Origin: RGIG5612 sp964528825
Lineage (GTDB): Bacteria; Bacillota; Clostridia; Lachnospirales; Lachnospiraceae
Length of the DNA: 13,410 nt
Reading direction: 5' to 3'
Assembly: GCA_964528825.1 (NCBI GenBank)
Contig: CAZGVB010000037.1
Location: 1-13,410, forward strand
A model generated the notes under the pieces. The model made no database searches and had not been told where the DNA came from. It saw only the letters and a list, made by a program, of their open reading frames with translations. Below are positions 13,348 to 13,410 of the stretch, in pieces; position 1 is the stretch's first letter; each line of letters starts with the position of its first letter. The position numbers and the translations under genes are program-made.

Positions 13348-13410
13348 CTATATTCGTGAAAATACCTTGCCGATGCTTTCGTTTATTACCAGATCTGCTT
13401 TTTGATCAAG
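13348..13410 (-). CDS. Possible C-terminal end of an upstream gene (partial)
   Basis: The one frame still open at the right edge of the minus strand encodes LDQKADLVINESIGKVFSRI and ends at TAG (13350-13348). The other two frames hit stops within 10 codons. The composition looks protein-like, but 20 codons are too few to identify a family or to be sure. The 72 nt between this stop and the coiled-coil gene hold a small CCTGC/GCAGG hairpin (13317-13329) without a T-run, so it is not a convincing terminator and the genes may be co-transcribed. Confidence 0.4.
   Translation of the reverse strand, partial: LDQKADLVINESIGKVFSRI

Noticed and set aside
1..13410. CRISPR array, tRNA, rRNA, insertion sequence or defence genes
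   Set aside because: No regularly spaced repeats, cloverleaf-like RNA, transposase or integrase motifs were found on either strand.

Overview
This 13.4 kb window is a bacterial chromosome segment in which every recognisable gene lies on the minus strand, so transcription runs from the right edge to the left. The protein set points to a low-to-middle GC Firmicute of class Clostridia, most likely Lachnospiraceae or a close relative. The reasons are the rpsF-ssb-rpsR cluster, the gdpP-rplI-dnaB-purA order (also found near the replication origin in Bacillus subtilis), strong AGGAGG-type ribosome binding sites, a DUF5711-like/CvpA pair, and divergent clostridial-style PurA and PurB. No alignment was run, so the family assignment is inference.

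In transcription order: (1) 13410-10073 holds the last 20 codons of a possible upstream gene, then three envelope-type genes: a coiled-coil/two-helix membrane protein, a single-pass protein with a probable extracytoplasmic beta-propeller (DUF5711-like), and a CvpA-family membrane protein. (2) 10072-8832 is the S6-SSB-S18 operon, with a good extended -10 promoter, a leader hairpin and a textbook intrinsic terminator. (3) 8831-4522 holds gdpP (cyclic-di-AMP phosphodiesterase), rplI (L9) and dnaB (replicative helicase), starting from a second extended -10 promoter. (4) 4495-53 holds purA, purB and guaA, which make AMP from IMP and GMP from XMP.

The genes combine replication (SSB, DnaB), translation (S6, S18, L9), purine nucleotide supply (PurA, PurB, GuaA) and turnover of an adenine-nucleotide second messenger (GdpP). 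Most of this is a conserved housekeeping neighbourhood. I see no transposase, integrase, CRISPR array, tRNA, rRNA or toxin-antitoxin locus.

The less ordinary material is the uncharacterised three-gene membrane cluster on the right, several small intergenic repeats and palindromes (guaA leader, dnaB leader, a duplicated rplI leader, the gdpP upstream region), changed ligand loops in PurA, a human-like PurB, and an SSB whose C-terminal tip has one residue after the usual terminal Phe. None of this amounts to a clear new system. The membrane cluster is the best candidate for unknown biology.
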